Shown here: positions 42,822 through 52,116 of the stretch, piece by piece
Layout: each line of letters begins with the position of its first letter
Numbering within the stretch: position 1 is the stretch's first letter
Assembly (NCBI RefSeq): GCF_047276495.1
Contig: NZ_CP178543.1
Coordinates: 806,001 to 870,000 of the forward strand
Reading direction: 5' to 3'
DNA: 64,000 nt
DNA from: Capilliphycus salinus
Lineage (GTDB): Bacteria; Cyanobacteriota; Cyanobacteriia; Cyanobacteriales; Microcoleaceae
Notes under the pieces: generated by a model
Told to the model about the DNA's origin: nothing
What the model saw: only the letters and a program-made list of their open reading frames with translations
The model's database searches: none
Made by a program: the position numbers and the translations under genes

Positions 42822-45578
42822 TTAACTGCGATCGCTAGCAACCACAGGCTCAAAACTGGGAATCACAATGTCATCATTTTGCTTGGTAAGCTGATTATAC
42901 AAACGCTCAGTATTGGGGAAATTCGCCGCAGGTAAAGTGGGGAAACGACGGTAAGGAACCGTATCTTCTCCAAACATCTGAATATATTCGGCGCTATTAA
43001 CCATCGCCCCGATAAACGCTTTCAAGCCTTGAGATGCTAAAATTTGGTTATACTTGCGAATTTCCGCTTGGTTTTGAGGCGCCCGACCCAAGAAATGCTT
43101 AGTTCCCAACTCAATCACTTTCGTATTGGGATAAGGGGTGTAGAACTCCCGGATATACAGAGAAGTGCTACCCAACGCCTCAATCATCTCTTTAACGGTA
43201 ATTTCTCCGTTTCCGAGCTTACTTTCGAGAGCGGTAAACTCATTTTTCGCCACATAGGGGTCAATATCCCGCTCGAAAATTTGACGATAAGCCGCTTGAA
43301 TTAAAATCTTCAACGCCACTTTATCATCAGTATTCGTCAGCTTGAACACCTTAGTTTGCTGACGTCGCTGACTCACCCCTTGAGAAACCCGATTTTGGAC
43401 TTCGAGTTGACCCTTCATATTGTCAGGGGTACCGAGTTCCACAAAGCGAGGAGTTGGGGCTTGAGTAACGGTCGTAATTTGGGGCATTTTCTCCGGTAAA
43501 GTTCCCGCCCGCATGGTTCGCAGGGAAACACCGCCCGGAGTTAAATAGCGCTCGTAAGGAACCGTATCTTCGCCAAAAGACTCGTTGTATTCTTGAGAGT
43601 CGATAATAGAATCGACCAGAGCGTAAAAACCCTTCTTGGCGCAAATATCAAAGTAAGAATTGATTTCCGCACGCCCATAGGTGGGTCGTCCTAACAGACG
43701 GCGATGAATATACTCAATCGCTTTACAAATATAAAGGGAAGTCCAGTACATATTGCGGAAAGTATCAGATTTAGCTAAGGCTCTGATAAATTCCCGTACC
43801 GTGATGTCGCCGTTTTCGAGTTTAATTTCGGCAACTTTCTGGCCCTGACCTTCGTAAACGTCACGACCAAACACCTGTAAATAGGCCGCTTTGATCACCG
43901 CTTGGGTCGAGCTTTCGGAGAACTTAACGCTGTTACCGTTACTGCCTCCTGAACGCTTAAACCGACTGCTAACGTAACCTCCCGGAAGCTGATCGAGCTT
44001 GAACACTTTCGGCCCCAAGGAACCCGGATCGTTCGGACGGGCCGCGGGGTTGCTCAGTTGGTTATCAATTCCGGCACCATTGCGAATCAGAATCCGGCGA
44101 GTATCCTTGCTAAAGGGTGCGGGACTATTTTTGGGGTTGCGAGTTTCTTTCGGGAAAATTGCCCCAAACTGAATCTCCAGCGGGTCGTTGCCTTGACCGT
44201 AAACGTGTTGATCGGGTAAGGGTCGATTGTATGCTGCAAACAGAGTCACAAACTGAGGCACCTTGCGGAAGGGCGCACTGTAGTTAAACAACTCGATTTG
44301 CGGCCCCCAGTTGCGGCATTCTTGGGCTTCTTGACCCAATCCCCGCAGGTAAGGGACGGTTTCTTCGCCGAAGTAGTCCGCATACTCCTGAGAGTTTACC
44401 ATCGCATCGACGAGTTTCGCCAAACCGCCTTCGGAGATGATCGCGAAGTATTTGCTAAATTCTTCGGGAGAGGACAAACCCCGACCCAAGAAGTGACGGG
44501 CGGCCAATTCTACAACCCGGCTGTTGACAAACGGTTCATAGAACTGTTTGCGATACAGGGGAGATTTACCCAAGCGACGAATAAACTCTTTCATCGAGAT
44601 TTCGCCGTTTCTGACTTTGGACTCCAAGTCGGAAATGCCTTGGCTGTAAGCCCGGGTAATGTCGCGCTCAAATACCTGGCGATAAGCGGCTTTGATCACC
44701 TCTTCTTTTTCCACCACCGATAAACCCGGCTTCATCACAAATTTTTGACGGCGTTCGGCGGCGTTGAAGTAAATTTGAGGTAATTCTAAGCCCTGCTGAT
44801 CGCTACTCGGACGCTGACGCAGTTTGTTAGAAGGGGTCGGCCCTTGAAACTCAGAAATCAGGACTTCAAAGTATTGCTTGACAATTTCTTGAGCGTCTGC
44901 ATTTTGCTTGAAGTAGCCCAGTGACGCCCGCCGCATTTCCTGCAATGCAACCAAAGTCGCCGCACTCGAACAGGCGTTTTCGATGATTTCCCGCAGTCCT
45001 CGCACGTTAACGGCGATGATATTCGGATCGCCGGCAACAATTGAATAGGTTAAATAGCGCAGGAACCAGCTTAAATCTCGCAGGGATTTGGTCATGTTAC
45101 CCGGACCGTAGCGAGAGACGTTAATGGGCTGGAAACCGGGGGGAATAAATACCGCCGGACCTGCACCGCCCGCATCGGCAAACAGCGATCGCAAACCGGA
45201 GAAAATTCCGCCACCGCCTTTGTTGTCAATGTAGGAAATGGTTCCTAATTTCATCCCTTCGGCGACGTTCATATCCCCGGCACCGGCTCCCGCCATTGCC
45301 ATTTCGGGTTCTTGGGGTCTTTCCAGGAAGGCTAAAGGAGAACCGCCTGTAAAAATCCGGTTCGCCGCACGGGATACGATCAGTTCTGAGTTTTGGGTCA
45401 GAACCTGAGCTATTTCTAAACGCAGTTTCCCCGAGCTAAAGAAGGTTGCTAGTTCGCTCAGTTCGCCTTTGGCTAAAAAGCGATCTTGTTGCTCGGCTTG
45501 AGAAATGGTTGAGATCGGTAGAGTTTGATAGAGTTGGGGACGTGCAACAGAGCTGCCACCACTTGCTTTTACACTCAT
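42822..45578 (-). CDS. apcE: Phycobilisome core-membrane linker ApcE (LCM), three linker repeats
   Basis: A 918-residue protein that ties the phycobilisome core to the thylakoid and passes energy to the photosystems. The N-terminal phycobiliprotein-like domain (1-240) carries the chromophore Cys203 in the segment IIENACSSAATLVALQEM, and the loop at about 80-150 is the usual insertion. Three linker (REP) domains follow at about 290-415, 558-685 and 753-875, each with an (A)AYxQ(V/I)FxRD opening and an SxEYxxxFGEDTVPY close. Three REPs predict a three-cylinder core, as in Synechocystis, and not the two- or five-cylinder types. apcA, apcB and apcC are not in the window; apcE is followed by its own terminator. 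Confidence 0.98.
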   Translation of the reverse strand: MSVKASGGSSVARPQLYQTLPISTISQAEQQDRFLAKGELSELATFFSSGKLRLEIAQVLTQNSELIVSRAANRIFTGGSPLAFLERPQEPEMAMAGAGAGDMNVAEGMKLGTISYIDNKGGGGIFSGLRSLFADAGGAGPAVFIPPGFQPINVSRYGPGNMTKSLRDLSWFLRYLTYSIVAGDPNIIAVNVRGLREIIENACSSAATLVALQEMRRASLGYFKQNADAQEIVKQYFEVLISEFQGPTPSNKLRQRPSSDQQGLELPQIYFNAAERRQKFVMKPGLSVVEKEEVIKAAYRQVFERDITRAYSQGISDLESKVRNGEISMKEFIRRLGKSPLYRKQFYEPFVNSRVVELAARHFLGRGLSSPEEFSKYFAIISEGGLAKLVDAMVNSQEYADYFGEETVPYLRGLGQEAQECRNWGPQIELFNYSAPFRKVPQFVTLFAAYNRPLPDQHVYGQGNDPLEIQFGAIFPKETRNPKNSPAPFSKDTRRILIRNGAGIDNQLSNPAARPNDPGSLGPKVFKLDQLPGGYVSSRFKRSGGSNGNSVKFSESSTQAVIKAAYLQVFGRDVYEGQGQKVAEIKLENGDITVREFIRALAKSDTFRNMYWTSLYICKAIEYIHRRLLGRPTYGRAEINSYFDICAKKGFYALVDSIIDSQEYNESFGEDTVPYERYLTPGGVSLRTMRAGTLPEKMPQITTVTQAPTPRFVELGTPDNMKGQLEVQNRVSQGVSQRRQQTKVFKLTNTDDKVALKILIQAAYRQIFERDIDPYVAKNEFTALESKLGNGEITVKEMIEALGSTSLYIREFYTPYPNTKVIELGTKHFLGRAPQNQAEIRKYNQILASQGLKAFIGAMVNSAEYIQMFGEDTVPYRRFPTLPAANFPNTERLYNQLTKQNDDIVIPSFEPVVASDRS

Positions 45579-45995
45579 CTGTATCTAATCTGCTCCCTAC
45601 AATAGAATCGCTACAGTTTTCAATCTGATGGCTTCCAAATTGCCACCGGGTCGGGTAAGCATTTATACTCGCTGACCTTTGCCCGTTTTGCAATCTGTTT
45701 TAGCCAAATCGTTCTTTCAGATTAAAATGATTTGGGTTGATTACTCGGTTTTTGTTAAAAAGCGTATCGAAACTTATTGTATAGATTTGGGAGAAGTTAT
45801 CTGAGAAAAAAGAATAAGTTTTATTACGGCGATTGTCAACTAAGTGGGCAAAGGATGCGGAACTCGCCGCTCAAACCGTCCAGGCTACTATGACTTCGCG
45901 GTTGTAGTCAATGGCTCGGACTGCTGCTACAGTTCTCTGTTGTTCACTCTTATTCTTGAGATCGATCTCCTGCGGTTCGATAAAATTTACAAACT
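45579..45995. other. Divergent promoter region between apcE and a methyltransferase gene
   Basis: About 420 bp with no supported gene. It should hold a strong promoter and leader for apcE on the minus strand. I see no clear operator, repeat or riboswitch. Confidence 0.5.
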
Positions 45996-47237
45996 ATGGA
46001 AGAAATTAGCACTGCGGTTCAACGACTTTACGATACTTACCCTTTTCCCCCCGACCCGTTACTCGACGAACCCCCACCGGGATATAACTGGCGTTGGTGT
46101 TGGCGAGCGGCTTATAATTTTTGTACCGGTCGCACTCCCCCCAAAGAAAAGATTCGCATTCTCGATGCCGGTTGCGGAACGGGTTCGAGTACCGAATATT
46201 TGATCGGGCTTAACCCCCAAGCGGCTGTTATCGGTATGGATCTCAGCGAGGGGGCGATCCGAGTCGCCAAAGAACGCACTCAACGCTCCGGTATCTCTAC
46301 ACCCGGAACCCCGACGCCGGAATTTCGCTGTTTGAGTTTGTATGATGTTGCTCAACTTCCGGGTCAGTTTGATTTAATTAATTGTGTCGGAGTTCTCCAC
46401 CATTTACCCGATCCGGTTCGCGGACTGCAAACTTTGGCGTTGAAGTTGGCTCCGGGTGGTTTGATGCACATTTTTGTGTATGCTGAGTTGGGACGCTGGG
46501 AAATTCGTCTGATGCAACGGGCGATCGCTTTGATGCAAGGTAAATCCCGCAATAATTACCAAGAAGGGGTTAAGATCGGTCGTGAGATTTTTGAAGCGCT
46601 CCCTCCAGATAACCGTTTGGTTCAGTATGAAGCTCAACGTTGGGCGCTAGAAAATCAACGGGATGAGTGTTTTGCAGATATGTATGTTCATCCCCAAGAA
46701 ATTGATTACAATGTTGAAACGTTGTTTGAGTTAATTGATGCTTCGGGGTTAGAATTTGTCGGCTTTTCTAATCGCAGTTATTGGCAGATTGAGCGTTTAT
46801 TGGGAAAATCTCCCGAATTAATGGAACGAGTTGAAAAACTTAGCGATCGCGAACGTTATCGTTTAATTGAACTGCTCGATCCCCAAATTACTCACTATGA
46901 GTTTTTCCTCGGGCGTTCTCCTTTACCCCGCTCGAATTGGTCAAAAGATGAGACTTTATTGGCTGCTATTCCCGAATTAAGTCCCTGTCTCAATGGCTGG
47001 CCGAATCAAACTCTGTTTGATTATGATTACCAACTGGTACAATTGTCTTCTGAGGAGTTTGAATTTATGCGAGCTTGTGAGGTCAATACCGATTTTATCG
47101 AGTCGGAACAATCCCAAACCTCCGAGCGTCCTCAAAAAACGGTTCAAGAGATTTTGTCTGAAGTCCAACTCGACTTGGAAGGGGTACGTTCGCTGCGATC
47201 GCGACAGCTTATTTTGTTAACTCCGAACCCGTCTTAA
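45996..47237 (+). CDS. Class I SAM-dependent methyltransferase
   Basis: A 413-residue protein. The SAM-binding domain is at about 45-170: motif I ILDAGCGTGSSTEY, an acidic end of strand 2 at VIGMDLSEGAI, then FDLINCVGVLHHLPDP and LKLAPGGLMHIFVY. The C-terminal 200 residues contain long helices and have no family I can name. There is no signal peptide. No ribosome site is clear before the ATG. It is a single gene between apcE (divergent) and a GerMN gene (75-120 bp downstream, same direction). Substrate unknown. Confidence 0.88.
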   Translation: MEEISTAVQRLYDTYPFPPDPLLDEPPPGYNWRWCWRAAYNFCTGRTPPKEKIRILDAGCGTGSSTEYLIGLNPQAAVIGMDLSEGAIRVAKERTQRSGISTPGTPTPEFRCLSLYDVAQLPGQFDLINCVGVLHHLPDPVRGLQTLALKLAPGGLMHIFVYAELGRWEIRLMQRAIALMQGKSRNNYQEGVKIGREIFEALPPDNRLVQYEAQRWALENQRDECFADMYVHPQEIDYNVETLFELIDASGLEFVGFSNRSYWQIERLLGKSPELMERVEKLSDRERYRLIELLDPQITHYEFFLGRSPLPRSNWSKDETLLAAIPELSPCLNGWPNQTLFDYDYQLVQLSSEEFEFMRACEVNTDFIESEQSQTSERPQKTVQEILSEVQLDLEGVRSLRSRQLILLTPNPS

Positions 47238-47354
47238 GATCGCCTTTTCAACTCAAGTTTTTGAGAAAAATGTCGGAACCCGTCGGGTAACAGACTGTAG
47301 ATATTTTTAGGATTGTTGCCCGAAAACGAGGCTTATTTTAATCAGAAAATAGCG

Positions 47355-48002
47355 ATGAGAGATCCGATGCAAGAGAATACTAAACCTGTTGGTATTATCG
47401 CTGCGATCGCCGCATTATTGATCGCAGTCGGGGGAGGAATAACCTGGTGGACGCTGAGTACCCGTCAAACCGAACAACCGGATGTGGTTTCACCCGTTCC
47501 CTCTCCCTCTCCGGGGGAAACCTCACCACCGACACCAGTTCCCCCACCGGGAGCCGAACAACCGGGAACCGTTGAAAAAACCGTTGAAATCTACCGGGTT
47601 CAAGATCAAAACGGTGAAATTGCCTGGGTGCCTACGCCCGTTACCGTTGAGGTGAACGAAGATGATCCGGGGGTAGTCTTAGAAGCCGCTTTCAAGCGTT
47701 TATTGGCTCAACCCACCGATGAAAATCGATTTAGTGAGATTCCACCCCAAACGCAAGTTCTGAGCGTTCAGGCTGATTCTAATCAGGTCTACGTCGATCT
47801 ATCACCGGAGTTTACCACAGGGGGCGGCAGTGCTTCGATGATTGGACGTTTGGGACAGGTGATTTATACCGCAAGCAGTCTTAACCCCGATGCGAAGGTT
47901 TGGATCTTGGTAGGGGGTCAACCGTTAGAAATACTCGGAGGCGAAGGCTTAGAAGTTCCCCAACCCGCAACCCGCAAAAACTTTGAAGCCGAATTTCAAT
48001 AG
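47355..48002 (+). CDS. Membrane-anchored GerMN-domain protein
   Basis: A 215-residue protein with a short cytoplasmic N-terminus, one membrane helix (GIIAAIAALLIAVGGGIT), a Pro/Ser/Thr-rich linker (SPVPSPSPGETSPPTP) and a GerMN domain (VEIYRVQDQNGEIAW, then LEAAFKRLLAQP and VYVDLSPEF). GerMN domains occur in sporulation and cell-wall proteins; in cyanobacteria their role is not known, but an envelope or peptidoglycan role is likely. I chose ATG 47355; ATG 47367 is equally possible, and an in-frame start further up at 47313 is unlikely. Confidence 0.82.
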   Translation: MRDPMQENTKPVGIIAAIAALLIAVGGGITWWTLSTRQTEQPDVVSPVPSPSPGETSPPTPVPPPGAEQPGTVEKTVEIYRVQDQNGEIAWVPTPVTVEVNEDDPGVVLEAAFKRLLAQPTDENRFSEIPPQTQVLSVQADSNQVYVDLSPEFTTGGGSASMIGRLGQVIYTASSLNPDAKVWILVGGQPLEILGGEGLEVPQPATRKNFEAEFQ

Positions 48003-48017
48003 TCAAGAGTCGGGTTG

Positions 48018-48079
48018 GTAGGGGCTGGTTCTGCGCTCAATGTATGTTTTCCTAGAAATAACTGATATAAACCCGCCCC
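48018..48079. repeat. GTAGGGGCGGGTT-family inverted repeat, copy 6
   Basis: GTAGGGGCTGGTT at the left and AACCCGCCCC at the right. Confidence 0.75.
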
Positions 48080-48143
48080 GGAGTCGGGAAAAGTCGATTG
48101 GGTCAGTCGTTATATCATCTCCGACTAATTAATATTCCTAAAC

Positions 48144-48203
48144 GTAGGGGCGGGTTCGACCCCGATGTTGACGACTATTCCGAGATTGACATCAACCCGC
48201 CCC
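48144..48203. repeat. GTAGGGGCGGGTT-family inverted repeat, copy 7
   Basis: GTAGGGGCGGGTT at the left and AACCCGCCCC at the right; the two ends are perfectly complementary over ten bases. Confidence 0.8.
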
Positions 48204-48255
48204 ACCCCATAACAGGCATTAATCAACCGGATATCTATCATATTAGTTAGAAAAA

Positions 48256-48318
48256 GGGGCGGGTTTATGTAAGTTATTTGTGGTAAGACATAAATCTTGG
48301 CGGAACCCGCCCCTACAA
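48256..48318. repeat. GTAGGGGCGGGTT-family inverted repeat, copy 8
   Basis: GGGGCGGGTTT at the left, AACCCGCCCCTACAA at the right. It is nearly identical to copy 9, including the inner AAGTTATTTGTGG, with only a few changes. Confidence 0.85.
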
Positions 48319-48357
48319 GACTGGTGAGGTGATAACTGGTGAGGTGTTGACAGAAAA

Positions 48358-48420
48358 GGGGCGGGTTTATGTAAGTTATTTGTGGGAAGATATAAATCTT
48401 CGCGGAACCCGCCCCTACAA
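48358..48420. repeat. GTAGGGGCGGGTT-family inverted repeat, copy 9
   Basis: Nearly identical to copy 8 over its whole 63 bp and similar to copy 3 (27573-27635). Copies 8 and 9 form a direct tandem pair 102 bp apart. Confidence 0.85.
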
Positions 48421-48469
48421 GTCGGGTGAGGTGATAACTGATAACTGTAAATTCCCTATTCCCCTTTCC

Positions 48470-49003
48470 CTATTCTGGATTAATTCGCATTAAAGCTTGA
48501 CCGTACTCGACAGGAGCGCCATTTTCGACTAAAATTTCAACAATTTGACCGGAAACTTCCGATTCAATTTCATTCATCAACTTCATGGCTTCAATAATAC
48601 AGACCACCTGTCCGACGGTAACGCGATCGCTTTTTTCAACAAAAGGAGGTTCATCGGGAGCAGGAGAACGATAGAACGTTCCCACCATCGGAGAAGTCAC
48701 CTCAACCCATTTGGTATCGGAAGAAAGAGAAGATGAGGGAACCGATGAAGTCGGACTACCGGAAGATGTGGCTTTTTCAGACAGATGAGTTGGAGATGGG
48801 GAAACAACAGGAGACGATGCCAACTCCGAACTCCGAACTCCACCAGTGAGCATAGAATCCATCGGTGACAACGAGCGCTCGCCGAGGGGAATTTCCTTGC
48901 GAACAGTCAGTTCAAAATCGTCACTCTTCAGGGTTAGCTCAGAGATATTCGTTTTATCAATGTCAGCCAACAATTCACGAAGCTGGTTGAGATCGAGTTG
49001 CAC
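48470..49003 (-). CDS. accB: Acetyl-CoA carboxylase biotin carboxyl carrier protein (GTG start)
   Basis: A 177-residue protein that carries CO2 on biotin for malonyl-CoA synthesis. The C-terminal biotinyl domain has the attachment lysine in EAMKLMNEI. The N-terminal part (LDLNQLRELLADIDKTNISE) and a Ser/Pro/Thr linker of about 60 residues are usual for plastid and cyanobacterial BCCP. I place the start at GTG 49003, just before the conserved LDLNQL, with GGAGA about ten bases upstream. The frame stays open to 49093, but that would add 30 unlike residues overlapping the efp gap. It is 104 bp downstream of efp, and the two are probably co-transcribed. Confidence 0.93.
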   Translation of the reverse strand: MQLDLNQLRELLADIDKTNISELTLKSDDFELTVRKEIPLGERSLSPMDSMLTGGVRSSELASSPVVSPSPTHLSEKATSSGSPTSSVPSSSLSSDTKWVEVTSPMVGTFYRSPAPDEPPFVEKSDRVTVGQVVCIIEAMKLMNEIESEVSGQIVEILVENGAPVEYGQALMRINPE

Positions 49004-49107
49004 AGTTGGTATGTCTCCCTTGGATTGATATTGGATATTGAATCTTAAATTGAGCCTGTTTCTCCTAATTTTTAACAGAGTATGACACTGCAAAGAGGAG
49101 AGGGGGT

Positions 49108-49665
49108 CTACTCCCGACCCAAATATGTATCGCTGCGAGTATCAATTTTGATACGCTCTCCGATCGAAATGAACAGTGGGACCATCACCGTTGCACCGGT
49201 TTCGACGGTAGCGGGTTTTGTACCTCCGGTTGCCGTATCCCCTTTAACGCCAGGATCGGTTTCTGTCACTTCCAAAACAACGGAGTTGGGCAGTTCTACT
49301 TCTAAAACTTGGTCATTCCAGCGAACAACGTTGACTTCCATGCCTTCTTTAAGGTACTTTACCCCATCGCCAATTTGATCGGGGTTGAGGGGAGCTTGTT
49401 CAAAAGTCTCCATATCCATAAAGACAAACTGCTCACCTTCTTTATAGGTGTATTGCATCACACTTTTTTCTAAGTTCGCTTGAGGAACGGTTTCCCCGGC
49501 TCGGAATGTGCGTTCAAGTTTGTTACCGGTCTGCACATTTTTGAGTGTCGTCCGAACAAATGCAGAACCTTTTCCGGGTTTGACGTGGAGGAAGTCCACG
49601 ACTCGCCAAACTTGCCCGTCTAATTCAATTGTGACACCTGTGCGAAAATCATTACTGGAAATCAT
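49108..49665 (-). CDS. efp: Translation elongation factor P
   Basis: A 185-residue EF-P that relieves ribosome stalling at proline stretches. The three beta domains are complete: domain I has the exposed loop HVKPGKGSAFVRT, where a lysine at the tip would be the modified residue in species that modify it; domains II/III contain LPNSVVLEVTETDPGVKGDT, the EF-P signature. It is directly upstream of accB, an order common in cyanobacteria. Proline-rich products such as the VVEPPV-repeat protein at 9739-14094 are obvious clients. Confidence 0.98.
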   Translation of the reverse strand: MISSNDFRTGVTIELDGQVWRVVDFLHVKPGKGSAFVRTTLKNVQTGNKLERTFRAGETVPQANLEKSVMQYTYKEGEQFVFMDMETFEQAPLNPDQIGDGVKYLKEGMEVNVVRWNDQVLEVELPNSVVLEVTETDPGVKGDTATGGTKPATVETGATVMVPLFISIGERIKIDTRSDTYLGRE

Positions 49666-49826
49666 GGAGTTTCTGTGGGTGGAGAAACAATCGGCTATTT
49701 ATTTTACCGCTCAATGGGTACTCATCTGTAGTGTTGTGCTTGAGTTCTTAAGATTCACGCCAGAATTTGCCGTTCAAGGGTCGCGGTTGACCCGTAAGAT
49801 GAGAAAGTGAATCAAATCGGAGACTT

Positions 49827-50975
49827 ATGCTGCATTGGCCTGATTCTATGATGGAGACTTGCAAACGTTGGTTGAAAACCGGAGTGGTCCTACTCTTGTT
49901 GTGTTCACTCTCAATGGGTTTGAGTGGCGCTTGGTGGGATTTTGGCGGGGGGAGTAGTGAACCCAAGCGTGAAAGTGTGTTACCCCAAGGAAATGCGATT
50001 ACTGATGGTAAAGCGTTATTGCGTTATGCTCTACCCATTGATAACGAACCGGTGCGGAAGATGCAACGCAGTTTAGAAGAAATTGCTACCCGCATTCGGG
50101 GACGGCGTTGGAGTCCGATTAGCGGAGATATTGCGATCGCTTCGCGAGTGTTAACGACTCAAGAATCTCAATTGTTGGCGAGTATCCCTCCGGACAAACA
50201 AGCTGAAGCTGAAGGGATTATTAATCAACTCCAAGCGGGAATGGAGACTTTGCGGGAAGCGCTCGAAGTCAAAGATGGCGAAAAGTTACTCGAAACCCGA
50301 GCCGAACTTCTTCAAGAAATCGGTGAACTTGAGGAGTTAATGGTAACAGAATTTCCCTTTGAAGTTCCTGCCGAATATGCTAATTTACCTCAGCTAAAAG
50401 GGCGAGCTACTGTTGAGATTAAAACGAGTCGCGGTGATATTACCCTGGTTGCTGATGGCTACAGCGCCCCACTAACTGCGGGTAATTTTGTGGATTTGGT
50501 TGAACGGGGATTTTATGATGGTTTAAAGTTTATTCGCGCCGAAGATTCTTACTATTTACAAGTCGGCGATCCTCCCGGAAAGGCGGAGGGGTTTATTGAC
50601 CCGAAAACCGACAAAGAGCGCGATATTCCTTTGGAAATTTTAGTTCGCGGAGAAACTGAACCGATTTACGGTTTTACTTTAGAAGAAATCGGTCGTTATC
50701 GAGATGAACCGGTTTTACCTTTTTCGGCTTACGGTACTGTTGCTTTAGCCCGTCCTGAACCTTTGCCCAATGGCGGTTCTTCTCAAATTTTCTTTTTCTT
50801 GTTTGAACCCGAATTAACTCCGGCTGGATTAAACTTATTAGATGGTCGTTTTGCTGCCTTTGGATATGTAACTAAGGGTAAAAAAGTTTTAGAGAATATT
50901 CAGCAAGGAGATGTGATTGAGTCGGCTAAAGTCGTTAAAGGGGCTGAAAATTTAGTTGAACCCCAAGACGCTTAA
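49827..50975 (+). CDS. CYP38/TLP40-type lumenal cyclophilin
   Basis: A 382-residue exported protein. A signal peptide (about 14-35, WLKTGVVLLLLCSLSMGLSG) is followed by a helical N-terminal domain (about 60-180, with KMQRSLEEIATRIRGRRW and many heptads) and a cyclophilin-type domain (about 190-375) that includes TSRGDITL and FYDGLKFIRA. This is the layout of plant CYP38, which helps assemble photosystem II in the thylakoid lumen. The isomerase site is degenerate in the family. ATG 49827 has CGGAG five bases upstream; ATG 49848 or 49851 is possible. It is divergent from efp. Confidence 0.9.
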   Translation: MLHWPDSMMETCKRWLKTGVVLLLLCSLSMGLSGAWWDFGGGSSEPKRESVLPQGNAITDGKALLRYALPIDNEPVRKMQRSLEEIATRIRGRRWSPISGDIAIASRVLTTQESQLLASIPPDKQAEAEGIINQLQAGMETLREALEVKDGEKLLETRAELLQEIGELEELMVTEFPFEVPAEYANLPQLKGRATVEIKTSRGDITLVADGYSAPLTAGNFVDLVERGFYDGLKFIRAEDSYYLQVGDPPGKAEGFIDPKTDKERDIPLEILVRGETEPIYGFTLEEIGRYRDEPVLPFSAYGTVALARPEPLPNGGSSQIFFFLFEPELTPAGLNLLDGRFAAFGYVTKGKKVLENIQQGDVIESAKVVKGAENLVEPQDA

Positions 50976-51116
50976 ACTGAAACGTTAACACCCCACCCAA
51001 TCAATTAAACTGTTAATGGCTAATTCTAAATTGGGGAAATTAGCCGTTAGCAGTAATCCCAGCCAACTCAATCAACATTTAAAATTGAAGTTTGATGTTA
51101 ATTTTATTCAGAAATT

Positions 51117-51434
51117 ATGGCTTTTATTGAATTATTTTGTGTTGCCGGATTAGGAGTTTTGGTCGGTTTGTTAATGGTTCAACTTGGCGGCAATAAAGAA
51201 CAAAAACGTCGGCTCGATAACGCATTTTATCAGTTATTAGAAGCCCAAGATAGTCGCATTTCCCTAATTCAACTCGCCGCCACCGCTCAAGTCAGTGCGG
51301 AAGTCGCCCAAGAGTATTTAGAACGACAAGCAAAGGTATTTTCGGCGTTACCCGATATTGACGAAGAAGGGAATACATTTTATCAATTTCCCCGCTTGAA
51401 TTTGCCGAAAAAACTGAATCAACAAGACTGGTAA
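51117..51434 (+). CDS. Small membrane-anchored hypothetical protein
   Basis: A 105-residue protein with an N-terminal membrane helix (ELFCVAGLGVLVGLLMVQLG) and a cytoplasmic part of about 80 residues that looks like a small winged-helix or HTH-like domain (ISLIQLAATAQVSAEVAQEYLERQA). I do not recognise a named family. Codon use is like that of the neighbours. It lies 140 bp after CYP38 and 157 bp before another small membrane protein, all on the same strand. Confidence 0.7.
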   Translation: MAFIELFCVAGLGVLVGLLMVQLGGNKEQKRRLDNAFYQLLEAQDSRISLIQLAATAQVSAEVAQEYLERQAKVFSALPDIDEEGNTFYQFPRLNLPKKLNQQDW

Positions 51435-51591
51435 ATTTGAGTTCTCTCTCTAGCGTTTAATTACCTAGAGTTTAGCATTTTTTCACGCCAAACCCGCTTG
51501 ATTCTTAAAACTATACAGATCTTTTTTACCATAATTTGGTCAAAATCATCAATTTGCGGTTCAATAGAGAATGAAACCATCGTGAAAATCT

Positions 51592-51945
51592 ATGGCATCC
51601 TCTTCTTCTAAAACCACTGGATTATTGACCGGATTAAGCTTTGGCTTAGTGATTACCCTTGCCTTTTTTGGGTTGGGGTATCTCTTAAATTTAAGCATTA
51701 TTTTTGGAGTAATTGCAAGTATCTGCGGTTACTGTCTCGGGAGTTGGTGGCAGATCGATGAAGTTCCCAATTCCTCCGAAAAATCGCCCTTTGAACCTCT
51801 AGAAAGAGGGATTACACAGGTTTTAGTGAAAACTAAATTAATTCAGCCGGATACGAAAACCTCTAAAGCCCGTCCGACTCGCGCCCTCTCGGTTTTTGAG
51901 TGGGTGTTGAGACCCCATAACGTTCCTCCCAAGTCGAGGAAATAA
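51592..51945 (+). CDS. Small membrane protein, unknown function
   Basis: A 117-residue protein. A Ser/Thr-rich N-terminus is followed by two adjacent hydrophobic helices (LLTGLSFGLVITLAFFGLGY and SIIFGVIASICGYCLGSW), then a hydrophilic tail with EPLERGITQVLVKTKLIQPD and basic residues. I do not recognise it. There is no strong ribosome site. A hairpin at 51979-51998 lies past the gene, but its T-run is on the other strand. Confidence 0.65.
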   Translation: MASSSSKTTGLLTGLSFGLVITLAFFGLGYLLNLSIIFGVIASICGYCLGSWWQIDEVPNSSEKSPFEPLERGITQVLVKTKLIQPDTKTSKARPTRALSVFEWVLRPHNVPPKSRK

Positions 51946-51978
51946 TTGGGGTTGGCCCGAGTCGGTGAAAAAGAAAAA

Positions 51979-51998
51979 CGCCCATGACTTGATGGGCG
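51979..51998 (-). terminator. Minus-strand terminator-like hairpin with no clear gene
   Basis: CGCCCAT and ATGGGCG form a perfect 7-bp stem with a 6-base loop. On the minus strand TTTTTCTTTTT follows at once, a textbook terminator. No minus-strand gene is recognised between it and the plus-strand gene at 52117. It may end a small RNA, or antisense reading from the ABC locus. Confidence 0.7.
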
Positions 51999-52116
51999 GT
52001 CTAATCAGGGTGCATCTACTATATAAGTAGTATAGACCATGATGGGTGTCACCCCACAAGTAAATTTACAAAACTTTACAATTTGTGAAAAATAGCCCGG
52101 ATAAATCAAACATTCC

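Larger units (their letters stand above)
48003..48469. other. Repeat-filled intergenic region with four inverted-repeat copies
   Basis: About 470 bp without a gene, between the convergent GerMN and accB genes. Most of it is four copies of the 60-bp GTAGGGGCGGGTT repeat, plus GTGAGGTGATAACTG short direct repeats around 48325, 48345 and 48427. Confidence 0.85.

Noticed and set aside
45844..46203. 119-residue open frame before the methyltransferase
   Set aside because: It overlaps the true methyltransferase start and motif I in another frame and has no family features.
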